Notes under the pieces: generated by a model
Told to the model about the DNA's origin: nothing
What the model saw: the letters and a program-made list of their open reading frames with translations, nothing else
The model's database searches: none
From: a bacterium
GTDB taxonomy: Bacteria > Spirochaetota > UBA4802 > UBA5550
Length of the DNA stretch: 7,997 nt
Direction of reading: 5' to 3'
NCBI GenBank assembly: GCA_024224995.1
Contig: JAAENB010000780.1
Span: 1-7,997 of the forward strand
Position numbers and translations under genes: made by a program
Shown here: piece after piece, positions 7,306 to 7,997 of the stretch
How the letters are laid out: the number at the start of each line of letters is the position of its first letter
How positions within the stretch are numbered: position 1 is the first letter of the stretch

Positions 7306-7335
7306 TTGACGAAAAGGGAAAAACATCTATATTAT
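7306..7335 (+). promoter_or_regulatory. Candidate sigma70-type promoter pointing right
   Basis: The plus strand has TTGACG (7306-7311, 5 of 6) and TATTAT (7330-7335, 5 of 6) at 18-nt spacing. TATATT (7328-7333) at 16 nt is an alternative -10. Transcription would start near 7342 and run toward the 3' end of the minus-strand gene at the right edge. No sizeable plus-strand gene follows, so the product would be a short transcript, an antisense RNA, or the relic of a lost gene. Confidence 0.4.
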
Positions 7336-7337
7336 AT

Positions 7338-7365
7338 AAAAAGAGCCCAACTGGGGTGGTTTTTT
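7338..7365. terminator. Weak, roughly symmetrical terminator-like element
   Basis: An A-run (7338-7342), a short stem CCC (7346-7348) / GGG (7353-7355) around AACT, and a T-run (7360-7365) give an imperfect hairpin that could end transcription in either direction. On the minus strand it reads CCC-AGTT-GGG-CTC followed by five T, about 75 nt after the stop of the right-hand gene. Only three consecutive G-C pairs form, so support is weak. Confidence 0.25.
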
Positions 7366-7369
7366 GATA

Positions 7370-7453
7370 ATGAGGTGCTCACATAATTATAAAGGATTGA
7401 CCGGGGAAGTGGCAGCGGAACCGGACATCGCTTTTAAATTAATATTTTCGTAA
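7370..7453 (+). other. Very short plus-strand reading frame, possible gene remnant
   Basis: A 27-codon frame runs from ATG 7370 to TAA 7451-7453, downstream of the plus-strand promoter. Its GC-richer middle (7400-7430; residues GEVAAEPDIAF) differs in composition from the AT-rich DNA that begins at about 7436, where the frame soon ends. A GTG at 7409 in the same frame has AAGGA 12 nt upstream. This could be the 5' stump of a gene cut by the AT-rich segment, or chance. I do not recognise the peptide, and the last codons overlap the 3' end of the minus-strand gene. Confidence 0.15.
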
Positions 7454-7997
7454 AAAAAGACCTCTCTTTTTATTATAATAGTATTTGGAATCATTTGTTT
7501 CGTTTTCAATATGAGTTACATGTCTTTTCTTACTATTAAATCTAAAATGGCGAATATATTCTAATTTAATCATGTCATTTTTTGAAGGTTTATAATTTTT
7601 TGCCTGGTATATAGTAGTTCGTCTTTTTCTTTTAATAACCGCGAATTGTTTCGGAAGTTCGGGAACTAACTGTTTGGGAAAGATCAAGGTGCATTTTTTT
7701 ATCGGACCTTTCCAGGTTCTGCCGGTTTCGAAAATATAAAACCAATGATTATATTCGGATGAAGTTGTATAGGTATCAAGGGCAGCCGCGTAGATTGTAT
7801 TAGCTCGATACTGAAATTGAATTTTAGATCTACTGAGAGCCTGGAATTTCAAGGTATGAATAACATGAAAAACGGGTAACAAATAAAAAACTCTTCCATT
7901 TTTTTCAATTTTGTCCGTTTCTAATAATTTCACTTCCAGTAAAACTTTATCTATTTTAATTCCACTGTTATTTTGATTGATACTTACGTGGTTAATA
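7439..7997 (-). CDS. Unrecognised protein, C-terminal 185 residues (start outside window)
   Basis: The frame is open from the right edge to TAA (7441-7439), so the true start lies beyond 7997. A GTG at 7933 is probably an internal valine: the residues before it (GIKIDKVLLE) continue the same pattern and no ribosome site precedes it. The visible part alternates hydrophobic and polar residues like a beta-rich domain (FYLLPVFHVIHTLKFQAL, then FYIFETGRTWKGPIKKCTLIF). The TGRTWKGPIKK block vaguely recalls a motif in some uncharacterised secreted bacterial proteins (DUF4424-like), which I cannot confirm. The last 70 or so residues are rich in Lys, Arg and Tyr (KRKRR, YYYNKKRGLFLRKY) and look poorly structured. 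GC is about 30% by hand count over 7441-7980, far below ileS, suggesting a different origin. It is codirectional with ileS, 289 nt upstream. No function can be assigned. Confidence 0.75.
   Translation of the reverse strand, partial: INHVSINQNNSGIKIDKVLLEVKLLETDKIEKNGRVFYLLPVFHVIHTLKFQALSRSKIQFQYRANTIYAAALDTYTTSSEYNHWFYIFETGRTWKGPIKKCTLIFPKQLVPELPKQFAVIKRKRRTTIYQAKNYKPSKNDMIKLEYIRHFRFNSKKRHVTHIENETNDSKYYYNKKRGLFLRKY

Noticed and set aside
7341..7436. Riboswitch or structured RNA in the plus-strand leader
   Set aside because: I compared it with TPP, cobalamin, fluoride and ZTP core sequences and found no match; only short 3-4 bp stems form.
7150..7438. T-box leader for ileS
   Set aside because: No T-box consensus (AGGGTGGNACCGCG-like) or specifier stem is visible on the minus strand; the GGTACC near 7239-7244 is not in that context.

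Overview
This window holds three complete minus-strand genes and one partial minus-strand gene, read from right to left: the C-terminal part of an unrecognised AT-rich gene (right edge), ileS (isoleucyl-tRNA synthetase), a large SNF2-family helicase with a SWIM zinc finger, and lspA (lipoprotein signal peptidase). No tRNA, rRNA, CRISPR array or recognisable transposase is visible. The organism is a bacterium of moderate GC (hand-counted samples give about 45% in ileS and the helicase). The IleRS is the bacterial type with a C-terminal zinc finger, and its N-terminus reminds me of Desulfobacterota- or spirochaete-like diderm enzymes, but I cannot fix the phylum from this window.

Layout. Positions 1-252 carry no convincing gene. 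They hold GC-rich hairpins and a short motif that look like dispersed REP-type repeats. lspA runs from 822 to 253. A 97-nt gap separates it from the helicase (4183 to 920), and this gap holds a weak A/U-stem terminator-like hairpin. The 206-nt gap between the helicase and ileS holds a GC hairpin just after the ileS stop and a perfect 32-bp palindrome. ileS runs from 7149 to 4390. The 289-nt gap upstream of it holds a perfect 14-bp-stem hairpin, a candidate ileS promoter, a plus-strand sigma70-like promoter and a very short plus-strand frame. From about 7436 to the right edge the composition drops to roughly 30% GC and contains the partial gene.

How the genes fit together. ileS and lspA are adjacent in many bacteria. 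Here they keep the same orientation but a 3.3-kb helicase gene lies between them, so the helicase looks like an insertion into, or an addition to, an old ileS-lspA unit. IleRS charges tRNA-Ile, LspA matures lipoproteins in the inner membrane, and the helicase is probably a DNA-dependent ATPase of unknown target. Nothing in the sequence links the three functionally.

I see no clear new multi-gene system. The most unusual objects are the 32-bp perfect palindrome, the repeat-rich left end, and the AT-rich right edge with a plus-strand promoter pointing into it.
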